Shown: positions 8,643-16,104, numbered from the stretch's first letter. The stretch: DNA of 16,143 nucleotides from Rhodospirillaceae bacterium CCH5-H10 (GCA_001557035.1 LSKJ01000360.1:1-16143); one strand, 5' to 3'. The notes: a model not told the origin generated them from the sequence alone. Program-made: numbers and translations.

Positions 8643-9391
8643 GCCTTCTCCAATCTTTCCAAAAGTGTCATCGCGGCCAGCCGCTCGGCCTCGCGCTTGC
8701 TGCCGCCGCGGCCCTGCCCTGGATCATGTCCCTTCAGGGTCACGTCAACGACGAACACCGGCGCATGGGGTGGCCCCTCCCGGTCGACCTCACGATAGGC
8801 CGGCAGCGGCAGGCGGCGGGCCTGGGCCCATTCCTGCAGCGCCGTCTTCGGGTCGCGCGGGGCCGCCGCCTGACTGTTCAAGCGCTCGCCCCACAGAAGT
8901 TGCACGCTCGCCGCCGCGGCCGGCAGGCCAGCGTCGAGGAATATGGCGCCCAGCAGCGCCTCCAGCGCATCGGCGAGAATGTTGGGCTTCACGCTGTGAC
9001 CGTGCGCGCGCTCGGAATCGCCGAGGCGCAGATGCTCGCCCAGCCCGATCGTCGTGGCGATCTCGACCAGCGTCTCGGCACGCACCAGGGCGGCATGGCG
9101 GCGCGCCAGCTCGCCTTCGCGCTCGCTCGGGAAGCGGCGCAGCAACAGATCCGCCATGGCCAGCGACAGCACCCGGTCGCCCAGGAATTCCAGTCGCTCG
9201 TTGCCGTTGGGGAAAGCCGCCTTCAGCTCGGGCTGGCGGTCCAGCGCGCTGCGATGGGTCAGCGCCTCGGCGGCAAGCGCCGCGCGCGCGAACACATGAC
9301 CCACCCCCTTCGACAGCGCCGTCAGATCGACGTCGGTCGAACTCAGTGGATTGCCATGAAGAAGCGGTTCCAGCGTATCGCCTGCGGCCAT
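8639..9391 (-). CDS. rnc: Ribonuclease III
   Basis: This double-strand-specific endoribonuclease processes rRNA precursors and structured mRNAs. The ATG at 9389–9391 gives 250 aa and has GGAG 8 nt upstream; an ATG two codons earlier is too close to that site. The catalytic domain has NERLEFLGDRVL, with Glu65 and Asp72 matching E. coli Glu38 and Asp45, and DALEALLGAIFLDAG, with Asp141 and Glu144 matching Asp114 and Glu117. The double-stranded RNA-binding domain covers roughly residues 175–250, from DPKTALQEWAQ to GSKREAERLAAMTLL. The start lies inside the end of lepB (49-bp overlap in another frame), and the stop overlaps the era start. Because the segment ahead of the conserved fold is longer than in most homologues, a start inside the first 20 codons remains possible. 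Confidence 0.94.
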   Translation of the reverse strand: MAAGDTLEPLLHGNPLSSTDVDLTALSKGVGHVFARAALAAEALTHRSALDRQPELKAAFPNGNERLEFLGDRVLSLAMADLLLRRFPSEREGELARRHAALVRAETLVEIATTIGLGEHLRLGDSERAHGHSVKPNILADALEALLGAIFLDAGLPAAAASVQLLWGERLNSQAAAPRDPKTALQEWAQARRLPLPAYREVDREGPPHAPVFVVDVTLKGHDPGQGRGGSKREAERLAAMTLLERLEKA

Positions 9392-10167
9392 TTCCATGGC
9401 TCCAGCCAGCCTGCGGCCGACGGATCGTGCGAGAAGAAGATGAACTCCGCGCGGCCGACGAGATTCTCCGAAGGCACGTACCAACCGAGCTGGTCGCGGT
9501 CGCGCGTCGAGCCGGAGAAGTCGCGCAACATCAGCCGCGTTCGACTGTCGAGCGAATCGTCGCGATTGTCGCCCATGACGAAGTAGCTGTTCGCCGGCAC
9601 GAGGAACTCCGGCGTGTTGTCGGCCATACCGTCGTCGCGATATTCGAGCACGGTGTAGCGGCGGCCGTTGGGCAGCGTCTCGCTGTAGAGCGTGCCCTTC
9701 TGGTAGCTGCCGTTGGTCCCCTTCACGTGATCGCCGACCTTCAGCCGGTCGACGGCGACGCCGTTGATGTGCAGCAGGCCGTTCGTCACCTGGATGCGGT
9801 CGCCCGGCATGCCGACGATGCGCTTGATGTAGTCGGTGCGGTTGACGCCCTGGCCCTGGTCGCCCGGATACTTGAACACGGCGACGTCACCGCGTTCCGG
9901 CGGCGAGCCGAAGATGCGGCCCGAGAAGACGCCCAGCGAAAACGGGAACGAGTGCTTGCTGTAGCCGTAGGAATACTTCGAGACGAACAGATAGTCGCCG
10001 ACCAGCAGCGTCGGGATCATCGAACCGCTCGGAATGTTGAACGGCTCTATGGCGAACGTCCGCACGACCAGTGCGATCAGCACGGCATAGACCACGGTCC
10101 GGACGGTTTCGCCCCATCCGCCTGTCTTCTCTTGTCCCCGCTTCCGACGCTCAGCCACGTCCGTCAT
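9343..10167 (-). CDS. lepB: Signal peptidase I (LepB)
   Basis: This 274-aa inner-membrane serine protease cleaves signal peptides from Sec- and Tat-exported proteins, probably including the TRAP binding proteins and PhoD encoded here. One membrane anchor spans about residues 24–40 (VVYAVLIALVVRTFAI). The catalytic serine motif is EPFNIPSGSMIPTLLVGDY with Ser49. The general-base lysine is Lys115 in DYIKRIVGMPGD, and the C-terminal conserved box is FVMGDNRDDSLDSR. Length is normal for alphaproteobacteria. The gap to acpS upstream is 107 nt, the longest inside this gene string, and holds a small hairpin. The ribosome site before the ATG is poor. The 3' end overlaps rnc. Confidence 0.96.
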   Translation of the reverse strand: MTDVAERRKRGQEKTGGWGETVRTVVYAVLIALVVRTFAIEPFNIPSGSMIPTLLVGDYLFVSKYSYGYSKHSFPFSLGVFSGRIFGSPPERGDVAVFKYPGDQGQGVNRTDYIKRIVGMPGDRIQVTNGLLHINGVAVDRLKVGDHVKGTNGSYQKGTLYSETLPNGRRYTVLEYRDDGMADNTPEFLVPANSYFVMGDNRDDSLDSRTRLMLRDFSGSTRDRDQLGWYVPSENLVGRAEFIFFSHDPSAAGWLEPWKWPQAIRWNRFFMAIH

Positions 10168-10200
10168 CGCCGTACCAGTTTGAACGAGCCGGGGCTATAG

Positions 10201-10218
10201 CAGGGCCCGGACGCCCTG
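10201..10218. other. Small GC hairpin in the acpS–lepB gap
   Basis: CAGGGC and GCCCTG (6 bp) are separated by CCGGAC in the 108-bp gap between the acpS stop and the lepB start. There is no T run, so it is not a convincing terminator. TATAGC lies next to it on the minus strand (10195–10200) but has no recognisable -35 partner. The role is unknown. Confidence 0.3.
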
Positions 10219-10275
10219 TCTCCCGCCCCGACCGCGGCATGGGAGCCCGAGGGATCGCGAAATGCGCCCGCCGGA

Positions 10276-10677
10276 TCATGGGGACGGCACCGCCGAAATG
10301 ATCACGATCGCCTGGGCGAGCGGATATTCGTCCGTGATGCTGAGGTCGATTTGCGGCGTCATGCCGGCCGGCGTGATCTTCTGCAGTCGCGCCAGCGCCC
10401 CGCCCGTCAGGGCCATAGTGGGCTTGCCGCTGCGCATATTGATCACGCCCATGTCACGCCAGAAGACCCCCGCCCGCAGCCCGGTGCCCAGTGCCTTGGC
10501 GCAGGCTTCCTTGGCCGCGAACCGCTTGGCGTAGCTCGCCGCCCGGGTGGCCCGGCCCTCCGAGCGCTTTTGCTCGGTTTCCGTGAAGACACGCTGGATG
10601 AAACGCTCGCCGAACCGCTCCAGCGACTTCTCGATGCGCCGGATGTCGCAGAGATCGTTGCCGAGACCGATGATCAC
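10276..10677 (-). CDS. acpS: Holo-[acyl-carrier-protein] synthase
   Basis: This 133-aa enzyme transfers 4'-phosphopantetheine from coenzyme A to apo-ACP, activating the carrier for fatty-acid synthesis. The start is a GTG at 10675–10677 that overlaps the pdxJ stop as GTGA; no ATG is available nearby. The resulting N-terminus, [16 protein letters not shown], is diagnostic and contains the magnesium-binding Asp8. The second motif, [18 protein letters not shown], carries Glu57. [12 protein letters not shown] fits the usual helix between them. Length matches the family (about 125–140 aa). The frame stays open upstream into pdxJ, but that extension has no AcpS similarity. Confidence 0.94.
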   Translation of the reverse strand: MIIGLGNDLCDIRRIEKSLERFGERFIQRVFTETEQKRSEGRATRAASYAKRFAAKEACAKALGTGLRAGVFWRDMGVINMRSGKPTMALTGGALARLQKITPAGMTPQIDLSITDEYPLAQAIVIISAVPSP

Positions 10678-11426
10678 GCGGCAGCCCCTCCGGCGCGGGC
10701 CGCGTCCATGATGCGCCGCATCTCTCGGATCGCCTTCTCCAGCCCCACGAAAATGGCCTCTCCGACCAGGAAATGACCGATATTGAGCTCCCGTACCTCG
10801 GGAATGGCCGCGATCGGCGAGACGTCGGCGTAGCTCAGCCCATGACCGGCATGGCATTCGAGGCCGAGCCTGGCGCACAGGGCGGCCGCCTTGGCGATCC
10901 GCTGCAGTTCGGCCTGCTTGGCCTCGCCCTCGATCTCGCAGTAGCGGCCGGTGTGCAGTTCGACGACCGGCGCTCCCAGCGCGACCGCCGCCTCCAACTG
11001 GCGCGGGTCGGCCTCGATGAACAGCGAGACGCGGATGCCGGCATCGCGCAGGCGCGCGATCATCGGCTTCAGGTTGTTGTGCTGGCCGGCGGCGTCGAGC
11101 CCGCCCTCGGTGGTCCGCTCCTCCCGCTTCTCGGGCACGATGCAGGCGGCGTGCGGCCTGTGGCGCAGGGCGATGGCGACCATCTCCTCGGTCGCCGCCA
11201 TCTCGAAATTGAGCGGCACCTGCAGCTCGCGCATCAGGCCCGCGATGTCGGCATCGACGATGTGGCGCCGGTCCTCGCGCAAGTGCGCCGTGATCCCGTC
11301 GGCCCCGGCGGCCTCGGCGAGGCGCGCGGCGCGCAGGGGATCGGGCAGATGGCCGCCGCGGGCGTTACGCACCGTGGCGACGTGGTCGATGTTGATGCCG
11401 AGGCGCAGGTGATTGGGCGCGGACAT
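10674..11426 (-). CDS. pdxJ: Pyridoxine 5'-phosphate synthase
   Basis: This 250-aa TIM-barrel enzyme condenses 1-deoxyxylulose 5-phosphate with 3-amino-2-oxopropyl phosphate to give pyridoxine 5'-phosphate, the closing step of the DXP-dependent vitamin B6 route. It begins [19 protein letters not shown]. Landmarks are [15 protein letters not shown] with His48, [10 protein letters not shown] with Glu75, [38 protein letters not shown] with His195, and [17 protein letters not shown]. These match the E. coli active-site residues His45, Glu72 and His193 in order. It follows rsh by 35 bp, with only a weak ribosome site before the ATG, and its stop overlaps the acpS GTG start. Confidence 0.97.
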   Translation of the reverse strand: MSAPNHLRLGINIDHVATVRNARGGHLPDPLRAARLAEAAGADGITAHLREDRRHIVDADIAGLMRELQVPLNFEMAATEEMVAIALRHRPHAACIVPEKREERTTEGGLDAAGQHNNLKPMIARLRDAGIRVSLFIEADPRQLEAAVALGAPVVELHTGRYCEIEGEAKQAELQRIAKAAALCARLGLECHAGHGLSYADVSPIAAIPEVRELNIGHFLVGEAIFVGLEKAIREMRRIMDAARAGGAAA

Positions 11427-11461
11427 ACGCTACTTTCGCGAAAGGAGGATGGGGGAAGCCG

Positions 11462-13642
11462 TCAATTGCGGGCGCGTTCGACGGCGTTGATGGCGGGCGT
11501 GGCGCGCAGGGCGGCCGTAATGTCGGCGAGATGCTTCACGTCGGCGACCTCGACGTCGATCACCATGTCGAAGAAATCCATCGACCGGTTGACGATGCGC
11601 AGGTTGGAGATGTTGCCCTCGTGCCGGGCGATCACCGTCGACAGGCTCGACAGGCTGCCGGGCTGGTTGGAGACGGTGACCTTGAGCCGCCCGGTGTAGA
11701 CGCCGCCATCGCCGTCGTTCGCGGAATCCCAGCCGACGTCGATCCAGCGCTCTGGTGCCTCGGAAAAACTCTCGAGCGTGGCGCAGTCGATCGTGTGGAT
11801 CGTGACGCCCTTGCCCGTCGTGATGATGCCGACGATGCGGTCTCCGGGAAGCGGGTGGCAGCAGCGCGCGAAGTGAAGCGCCATGCCGGGAATGAGACCG
11901 CGGATGGCGATCTTGCCGTCCTCCGGCTTGCCCCCGCGCACGCCATCGCCGGATTTGCCGGTCTTGGCACGGGCGCGCGAGATCGGCACCACGTCGGCGC
12001 CGCCTTTGCGGGGCTGCTTCAGTCCGGGATAGACCGCCGTCAGGACTTCGCGCGCGCCAACAAGCCCCGCACCGACCGTCGCGACGAGGTCGTCCACCGA
12101 AGCCTGCTTGAAATTGATCCGCACCCCGTCGAGGCCCTTTTCCGTGACCTCGTAGCCCTCCTCGTGGAAAGCCTTGTCGAGCAGCGACTTGCCGAGCTGG
12201 ATGTATTGCTCGCGCTGCCGCGTGCGGATGAAACGCCGGATCGCGGCCTTGGCCTTGCCGGTGACGACGAAACGCTCCCAGGTCGGCGACGGCGTCTGCG
12301 CCTTCGACGTGATGATGTCGACCTGGTCGCCGTTCGAGAGCTGGGTGCGCAGCGGCAACATGCGGCCGTTGATCTTGGCGCCGACGCAGGTGTCGCCCAC
12401 CTGGCTGTGAACCGCATAGGCGAAGTCGATCGGCGTCGCGCCGCGCGGCAGGGCGATCAGCTTGCCCTTGGGTGTGAAGCAGAAGACCTGGTCCTGGAAC
12501 ATCTCGAGCTTGGTGTGCTCGAGGAACTCCTCGGCATTCGGCGCCTTGTCGAGGATGTCCATGAGGCTGCGCAGCCAGGCATATTGCGGCGCGTCGGTGG
12601 ACGGGCCGCCCTGCTTGTAGATCCAGTGCGCGGCGACGCCACGCTCGGCCTGGTCCTGCATATCCTCGGTGCGGATCTGGATCTCGATCCGCTGCCCGAG
12701 CGGACCGATCACGCCGGTATGGAGCGAGCGGTAGCCGTTGGGCTTGGGAACCGAGATGTAGTCCTTGAAGCGCTGCGGAAGCACCTGGTACTTGCCGTGG
12801 AGCAGGCCCAGCGCCTGGTAGCATTGCGCCACATCGGCCACGATGATGCGGAAGGCCATGATGTCGGCGAGCTGCTCGAACGACACGTTCTTCGTCTGCA
12901 TCTTGCGCCAGATCGAATAGGGCGTCTTCTCGCGGCCCGACACCTGGGCATCGAGGCCGCCCTCCTGCAGCGTCCTTACCAGCTCGACCTCGATCTGCGG
13001 CACCAGCTTGTCGCCCCGCTCGCGCAGGTAGCCCTGGCGCGCCAGCACCGACGTCCGGCCGTCCGGATTGAGTTCACCGAAGGCCAGCTCCTCGAGTTCG
13101 CGCTTCACATTCTCCATGCCGATGCGCGAGGCCAGCGGCGCGTAGAGGTCCATGGTCTCGCGCGCGATGCGCCGGCGCCGCGCGGGCTCCTTGATGTGAT
13201 GCAGCGTGCGCATGTTGTGCAGCCGGTCGGCGAGCTTCACCAGAAGCACGCGGATGTCCGACGACATGGCCAGCACCAGCTTGCGCAGGTTCTCGGCTTC
13301 CTTGGTGCTCTCCGACTGGATCTCCAGGCGGGAGAGCTTGGTGACGCCATCGACCAGCCGGGCGATGTCCTCGCCGAACATGCCGGCGATCTCGTCGCGG
13401 GTGGCGTCGGTGTCCTCGAGCGTGTCGTGAAGCAGGCCGGTCACGATCGAGGCGGTGTCGAGCCGCATCTCGGCCAGGATGCCGGCGACTTCCACGGGAT
13501 GGGAGAAATACGGATCGCCCGAGGCGCGGAGCTGGTTGCCGTGTTTCTTCAGCCCATAGACATAGGCACGGTTGAGCACGTCCTCGTCCGCATCCGGATC
13601 GTAGGCCTGTACGCGCTCGACGAGTTCAAACTGACGAATCAT
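11462..13642 (-). CDS. rsh: Bifunctional (p)ppGpp synthetase/hydrolase, RelA/SpoT homologue
   Basis: This 726-aa enzyme makes and degrades the alarmone (p)ppGpp, controlling the stringent response. The hydrolase HD domain has intact metal ligands: His48 in DPYFSHPVEV, His72-Asp73 in LLHDTLEDTDAT, and the later LADRLHNM. The synthetase domain has ADIMAFRIIV, the basic RFKD motif expected of bifunctional enzymes, PKPNGYRSLHT, and IEIQIRT with the catalytic Glu. A TGS domain (about 385–445, FTPKGKLIALPRGATPIDFA), a conserved-cysteine region (RCCHPLPGDRIVG) and a C-terminal ACT domain complete it. The ATG at 13640–13642 gives MIRQFELVERVQ, matching related proteins; a GTG three codons upstream (13651) is possible. 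A hairpin abuts this ATG. rpoZ precedes it, an arrangement shared with E. coli rpoZ–spoT. Confidence 0.96.
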   Translation of the reverse strand: MIRQFELVERVQAYDPDADEDVLNRAYVYGLKKHGNQLRASGDPYFSHPVEVAGILAEMRLDTASIVTGLLHDTLEDTDATRDEIAGMFGEDIARLVDGVTKLSRLEIQSESTKEAENLRKLVLAMSSDIRVLLVKLADRLHNMRTLHHIKEPARRRRIARETMDLYAPLASRIGMENVKRELEELAFGELNPDGRTSVLARQGYLRERGDKLVPQIEVELVRTLQEGGLDAQVSGREKTPYSIWRKMQTKNVSFEQLADIMAFRIIVADVAQCYQALGLLHGKYQVLPQRFKDYISVPKPNGYRSLHTGVIGPLGQRIEIQIRTEDMQDQAERGVAAHWIYKQGGPSTDAPQYAWLRSLMDILDKAPNAEEFLEHTKLEMFQDQVFCFTPKGKLIALPRGATPIDFAYAVHSQVGDTCVGAKINGRMLPLRTQLSNGDQVDIITSKAQTPSPTWERFVVTGKAKAAIRRFIRTRQREQYIQLGKSLLDKAFHEEGYEVTEKGLDGVRINFKQASVDDLVATVGAGLVGAREVLTAVYPGLKQPRKGGADVVPISRARAKTGKSGDGVRGGKPEDGKIAIRGLIPGMALHFARCCHPLPGDRIVGIITTGKGVTIHTIDCATLESFSEAPERWIDVGWDSANDGDGGVYTGRLKVTVSNQPGSLSSLSTVIARHEGNISNLRIVNRSMDFFDMVIDVEVADVKHLADITAALRATPAINAVERARN

Positions 13643-13673
13643 CGCAATCACCCATTATATGGGGGCGATTGCG
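13643..13673 (-). promoter_or_regulatory. Hairpin abutting the rsh start codon; loop holds TATAAT
   Basis: On the rsh message, CGCAAUCGCCC pairs with GGGUGAUUGCG (11 bp including one G·U) around a 9-nt loop, and the AUG follows immediately. The stem covers the alternative GUG start and the only G-rich segment that could serve as a ribosome site. The G·U pair exists only in the minus-strand RNA; on the plus strand it would be an A/C mismatch. The loop also reads TATAAT on the minus strand (13654–13659), a perfect -10 hexamer, but the best -35 at 17-nt spacing, TGGAGT, is poor. It could be translational control, a promoter, or both; function is inference. Confidence 0.55.
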
Positions 13674-13699
13674 TTCACTCCACGACCTTTGCACGAAAA

Positions 13700-13715
13700 G
13701 CAGGGCGATCCCTGC
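13700..13715. other. Short hairpin after rpoZ
   Basis: GCAGGG and CCCTGC (6 bp) flank a CGAT loop, 13 nt past the rpoZ stop on the minus strand. No T run follows, so a strong terminator is unlikely. It might act as a weak attenuator or an RNA 3'-end stabiliser between rpoZ and rsh. Confidence 0.35.
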
Positions 13716-13728
13716 CGGAGTGCAGTCC

Positions 13729-14091
13729 CTATTCGGTGACGTCGTCTTCCTCGGCCATCGGCAGCGCCTTCGGCTGGGCGGCTTCCGCACCACCCTGCGC
13801 GAGCGCCGCGGCCAGCTCCTGCTCCAGCTCGGCCATCTCGTTGACTTCCTCGGGCTTGTCGACGTCGGCATGCTTCTGCATGCCCGAGATCAGCGAGTCC
13901 TTGAGCACGGCGTGGTCGAGCTTCTCCTCGGCGATCTCGCGCAGCGCCACGACCGGGTTCTTGTCGCGGTCGCGGTCCAGCGTGATCTGGGCGCCGGCCG
14001 AGATGTCCCGGGCGCGCTGCGAGGCGAACATGACGAGCTCGAAGCGGTTGGGAATCTGCACGATGCAGTCTTCGACGGTGACACGCGCCAT
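13729..14091 (-). CDS. rpoZ: RNA polymerase omega subunit
   Basis: This 120-aa small subunit wraps the C-terminal part of the beta' subunit, assists RNA polymerase assembly and forms part of a (p)ppGpp binding site in proteobacteria. The N-terminal signature is clear: [20 protein letters not shown], then [12 protein letters not shown] and [15 protein letters not shown]. The C-terminal half is acidic and alanine/glutamate-rich ([18 protein letters not shown]), which is variable in this family. The ATG has GAGGT 7 nt upstream and a plausible promoter. The gene stands 86 bp before rsh on the same strand, which links a (p)ppGpp-responsive polymerase subunit with the alarmone enzyme. Confidence 0.95.
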   Translation of the reverse strand: MARVTVEDCIVQIPNRFELVMFASQRARDISAGAQITLDRDRDKNPVVALREIAEEKLDHAVLKDSLISGMQKHADVDKPEEVNEMAELEQELAAALAQGGAEAAQPKALPMAEEDDVTE

Positions 14092-14123
14092 GGCGGGAAC
14101 CTCAAATTTCGCGGAAGCGGCGG

Positions 14124-14151
14124 GTTATACCCTCCCCGGCCCAAAACGCAA
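14124..14151 (-). promoter_or_regulatory. Predicted sigma-70-type promoter for rpoZ–rsh
   Basis: On the minus strand, TTGCGT (14146–14151) and TATAAC (14124–14129) are separated by 16 nt. The -10 box matches 5 of 6 consensus bases and stands out in GC-rich DNA. A start near 14117 would give a leader of roughly 25 nt with GAGGT before the rpoZ ATG. The promoter lies right after the folK stop, so rpoZ need not depend on folK transcription. Confidence 0.5.
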
Positions 14152-14161
14152 GCCGGCCAGC

Positions 14162-14677
14162 CTAGAGGCGCCGGGCGACCTGGTCGGGTGGAAGCGCTTC
14201 CAGCAGGTCCCGGATCGCCATTCCCGAGACCGGATGGCGCCAGCCGGGGGCCAGATCGGCCAGCGGCCGTACGACGAAGGCCCTCGCCGCCATGCGGGGG
14301 TGCGGCAGGGTTGCCTTGCCGGGGCCGCCGACCGCTATTTCCCCCCGAAAGTCGAGTAAATCGAGATCGATCAGCCGCGGCGCATTAGGCACGCTGCGGG
14401 TTCGTCCGAAAAGATCCTCGATGTCGTGCAGCGTTTGCAGCAATCCGTCCGCCGTCAGGTCCGTATCCACCTCGGCGACCACGTTGACATACCAGGGTTG
14501 GTCCGACGCCGGCACGGGGGCGGTGCTGTACCAGGGGGAATACCGCAGCACGCGGGTCTGCCGCCGATCGAGTTCGAGAAGCGCCGCCTGCAACGTCTCA
14601 CGCGGCGAGGCATGGGACGGATGAGGCAGGTTCGCGCCGGCCCCGATGAAAATGGATCGACGGTCGCTCTTGTCCAC
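14162..14677 (-). CDS. folK: 2-amino-4-hydroxy-6-hydroxymethyldihydropteridine pyrophosphokinase
   Basis: This 171-aa enzyme transfers pyrophosphate from ATP to 6-hydroxymethyl-7,8-dihydropterin, the step before dihydropteroate synthase in folate synthesis. The sequence shows SIFIGAGANL at the N-terminus, RYSPWYSTAPVPASDQPWYV, the HPPK signature GRTRSVPNAPRLIDLDLLDF with the metal-binding DLD, and LPHPRMAARAFVVRPLADLAP. Length is typical. No ATG is available. A perfect GGAGGTGA ribosome site (GGAGG at 14687–14691) serves either the GTG at 14675–14677 or the TTG at 14678–14680; GTG is preferred as the commoner start. The divergent NYN gene begins about 140 bp away. Confidence 0.95.
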   Translation of the reverse strand: MDKSDRRSIFIGAGANLPHPSHASPRETLQAALLELDRRQTRVLRYSPWYSTAPVPASDQPWYVNVVAEVDTDLTADGLLQTLHDIEDLFGRTRSVPNAPRLIDLDLLDFRGEIAVGGPGKATLPHPRMAARAFVVRPLADLAPGWRHPVSGMAIRDLLEALPPDQVARRL

Positions 14678-14694
14678 CAACGCTCACCTCCAAC

Positions 14695-14711
14695 CCCTTG
14701 TGATCCAAGGG
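14695..14711. other. Hairpin just upstream of the folK ribosome site
   Basis: CCCTTG and CAAGGG form a perfect 6-bp stem around TGATC; outer A/T pairs extend it past one bulged base. On the minus strand it ends 3 nt before the folK GGAGG. It lies in the folK leader or promoter region, in the 142-bp divergent gap with the NYN gene. No convincing sigma-70 promoter was found in that gap in either direction. Confidence 0.35.
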
Positions 14712-14819
14712 TTAACGACCTACTCTTAATATGCTTTCAAAAGGGGCGCGGGTTACCGGCCTTTCGCGCCCATCATTTTTTGCTTGCACAGCGCATATTG
14801 TTCAAGAGGTTTGACCGCC

Positions 14820-15440
14820 ATGAAGGGCAACTTTTACGAGAACGAGCGCGTGGCGCTGTTCATCGACGGCGCCAATCTCTACTCGGCCGCCCGCTCGCTC
14901 GGCTTCGACATCGACTATCGCCGCCTCCTGAAGGTCTTTCGGGAAAAGGGCCGGCTGGTCCGGGCCTATTACTACACGGCTCTCGTCGAGGATCAGGAGT
15001 ATTCGCCGATCCGGCCGCTGATCGATTGGCTCGACTACAACGGCTACACCATGGTCACCAAGCCGGCCAAGGAATTCACCGATGCCATGGGCCGCCGCAA
15101 GGTCAAGGGCAACATGGACATCGAGCTGGCCATCGACGTGCTCGAGATGGCCGACCACCTCGACCACGTGATCCTGTTCTCCGGTGACGGCGACTTTCGC
15201 CGGCTGGTCGAGGCCGTGCAGCGCCGCGGCCTGCGGGTCTCGGTCGTCAGCACCATCAAGTCCGCGCCGCCGATGGTCGCCGATGAGCTGCGCCGCCAGG
15301 CCGACGATTTCATCGAACTGGCGGAACTGGCGCCGCTGATCGCCCGCAACCCGTCGGAGCGTGCGACGCGACCGGCAGCCCGCGAACCGGATGCCGAGCA
15401 TGACGATGCCCCGTCCGAATCGCTGATGCGGTCGGCCTAG
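14820..15440 (+). CDS. NYN domain protein, LabA/DUF88 family (putative RNase)
   Basis: This 206-aa protein has a PIN-like NYN nuclease fold. The acidic residues expected to hold metal are visible: ALFIDGANLYSAA (first Asp at about residue 16), KGNMDIELAIDVLEMA (Asp at about 101), and ILFSGDGDFRRLVEAVQRRG (Asp residues at about 122–124). These are the three conserved blocks of LabA-like proteins. The C-terminal 35 residues are low-complexity and acidic (EPDAEHDDAPSES) and probably disordered. The ATG at 14820 was chosen because AGAGGT precedes it and the conserved sequence starts soon after; an upstream start at 14784 adds 12 unrelated residues. It precedes the uracil-DNA glycosylase gene by 13 bp, suggesting cotranscription. 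Nuclease activity and substrate are not known from this sequence. Confidence 0.85.
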   Translation: MKGNFYENERVALFIDGANLYSAARSLGFDIDYRRLLKVFREKGRLVRAYYYTALVEDQEYSPIRPLIDWLDYNGYTMVTKPAKEFTDAMGRRKVKGNMDIELAIDVLEMADHLDHVILFSGDGDFRRLVEAVQRRGLRVSVVSTIKSAPPMVADELRRQADDFIELAELAPLIARNPSERATRPAAREPDAEHDDAPSESLMRSA

Positions 15441-15453
15441 GCCCTCCGCCTCA

Positions 15454-16104
15454 GTGCCCGCGCCCGCCTTCGAAGAGCCGCCGCTCGATTGCCCGCGCTG
15501 CCCGAGGCTCGTGGACTTCCGCCACGACCTGCAGGGCAAGTTCCCGGACTGGAAGAACGCGCCGGTGCGCTCGTTCGGCAAACTCGATGCACGCCTGCTG
15601 ATCGTCGGGCTGGCGCCGGGCATGAAGGGCGCCAATCGCACCGGCCGTCCCTTCACCGGCGACTATGCCGGCGATCTCCTCTACTCGACCCTGCTGAAAT
15701 TCGGCTTCGCCCAGGGCACCTATCGCGCCGACCCCAACGACGGGCTGCAACTCGTCGACTGCCGCATCGCCAACGCGGTGCGCTGCCTGCCGCCGGAGAA
15801 CAAGCCGCTGCCGGTCGAGTTCACCGCCTGCCGGCCGTTCCTGCAATCCGAACTCGCCGTGATGCCGAAGCTGCGAATCCTGGTGGCCCTGGGCAAGGGT
15901 GCCCACGACCAGATCCTGCGTGCCCTGACGGTGCGACCAGCCGGCGCCTACCCGTTCATCCACAACCGGGTGCACAAGCTGCCGACAGGGCTGATGCTCG
16001 CCGACAGCTATCACTGCTCCCGCTACAACACGAACACCGGCCGGCTCACGACCGAGATGTTCCACCAGGTATTCGACGGAGTCCGCCGCGCGCTCGACGC
16101 TTGA
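15454..16104 (+). CDS. Uracil-DNA glycosylase, family 5 (UDGb)-like, iron–sulfur type
   Basis: This 216-aa base-excision-repair enzyme removes uracil, and in the UDGb family also other deaminated bases, from DNA. Motif A reads GLAPGMKGANRTGRPFTGD (residues 52–70), lacking the catalytic polar residue of family 1, as in family 5. The C-terminal motif is ADSYHCSRYNTNTGRLT, the SYHxSRxNTxTGRL pattern of that family. Cys13 and Cys16 (CPRC) with Cys111 and Cys126 are spaced like the 4Fe–4S ligands of family 4/5 enzymes; Cys103 is additional. The start is a GTG 13 nt after the NYN stop, without a recognisable ribosome site; an in-frame stop lies upstream and the next ATG is inside motif A, so coupling to the NYN gene is likely. 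The gene is complete, ending just before the window edge. Confidence 0.88.
   Translation: MPAPAFEEPPLDCPRCPRLVDFRHDLQGKFPDWKNAPVRSFGKLDARLLIVGLAPGMKGANRTGRPFTGDYAGDLLYSTLLKFGFAQGTYRADPNDGLQLVDCRIANAVRCLPPENKPLPVEFTACRPFLQSELAVMPKLRILVALGKGAHDQILRALTVRPAGAYPFIHNRVHKLPTGLMLADSYHCSRYNTNTGRLTTEMFHQVFDGVRRALDA

Noticed and set aside
8143..10200. Long plus-strand open frame across era, rnc and lepB
   Set aside because: It is antisense to three well-supported genes and its translation is low-complexity Arg/Ala/Pro sequence.
11433..11444. Perfect palindrome CTTTCGCGAAAG in the rsh–pdxJ gap
   Set aside because: It is single, short and has no second copy; it could be an operator half or chance, and nothing else supports a role.
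11441..11489. Strong plus-strand ribosome site (AAAGGAGG) followed by a tiny open frame
   Set aside because: The frame has only 13 codons and runs antisense into rsh; more likely a coincidence of local purine content.
11531..14359. Very long open frame on the plus strand opposite rsh and rpoZ
   Set aside because: It is antisense to clearly conserved genes, rich in Arg/Asp/His/Leu as expected for reading GC-rich codons backwards, and has no recognisable domain.
14713..14819. Possible promoters in the folK–NYN divergent gap (CATATT, TATTGT, TTGAAA)
   Set aside because: No -35/-10 pair has acceptable spacing and match; AT-rich composition alone is not enough.
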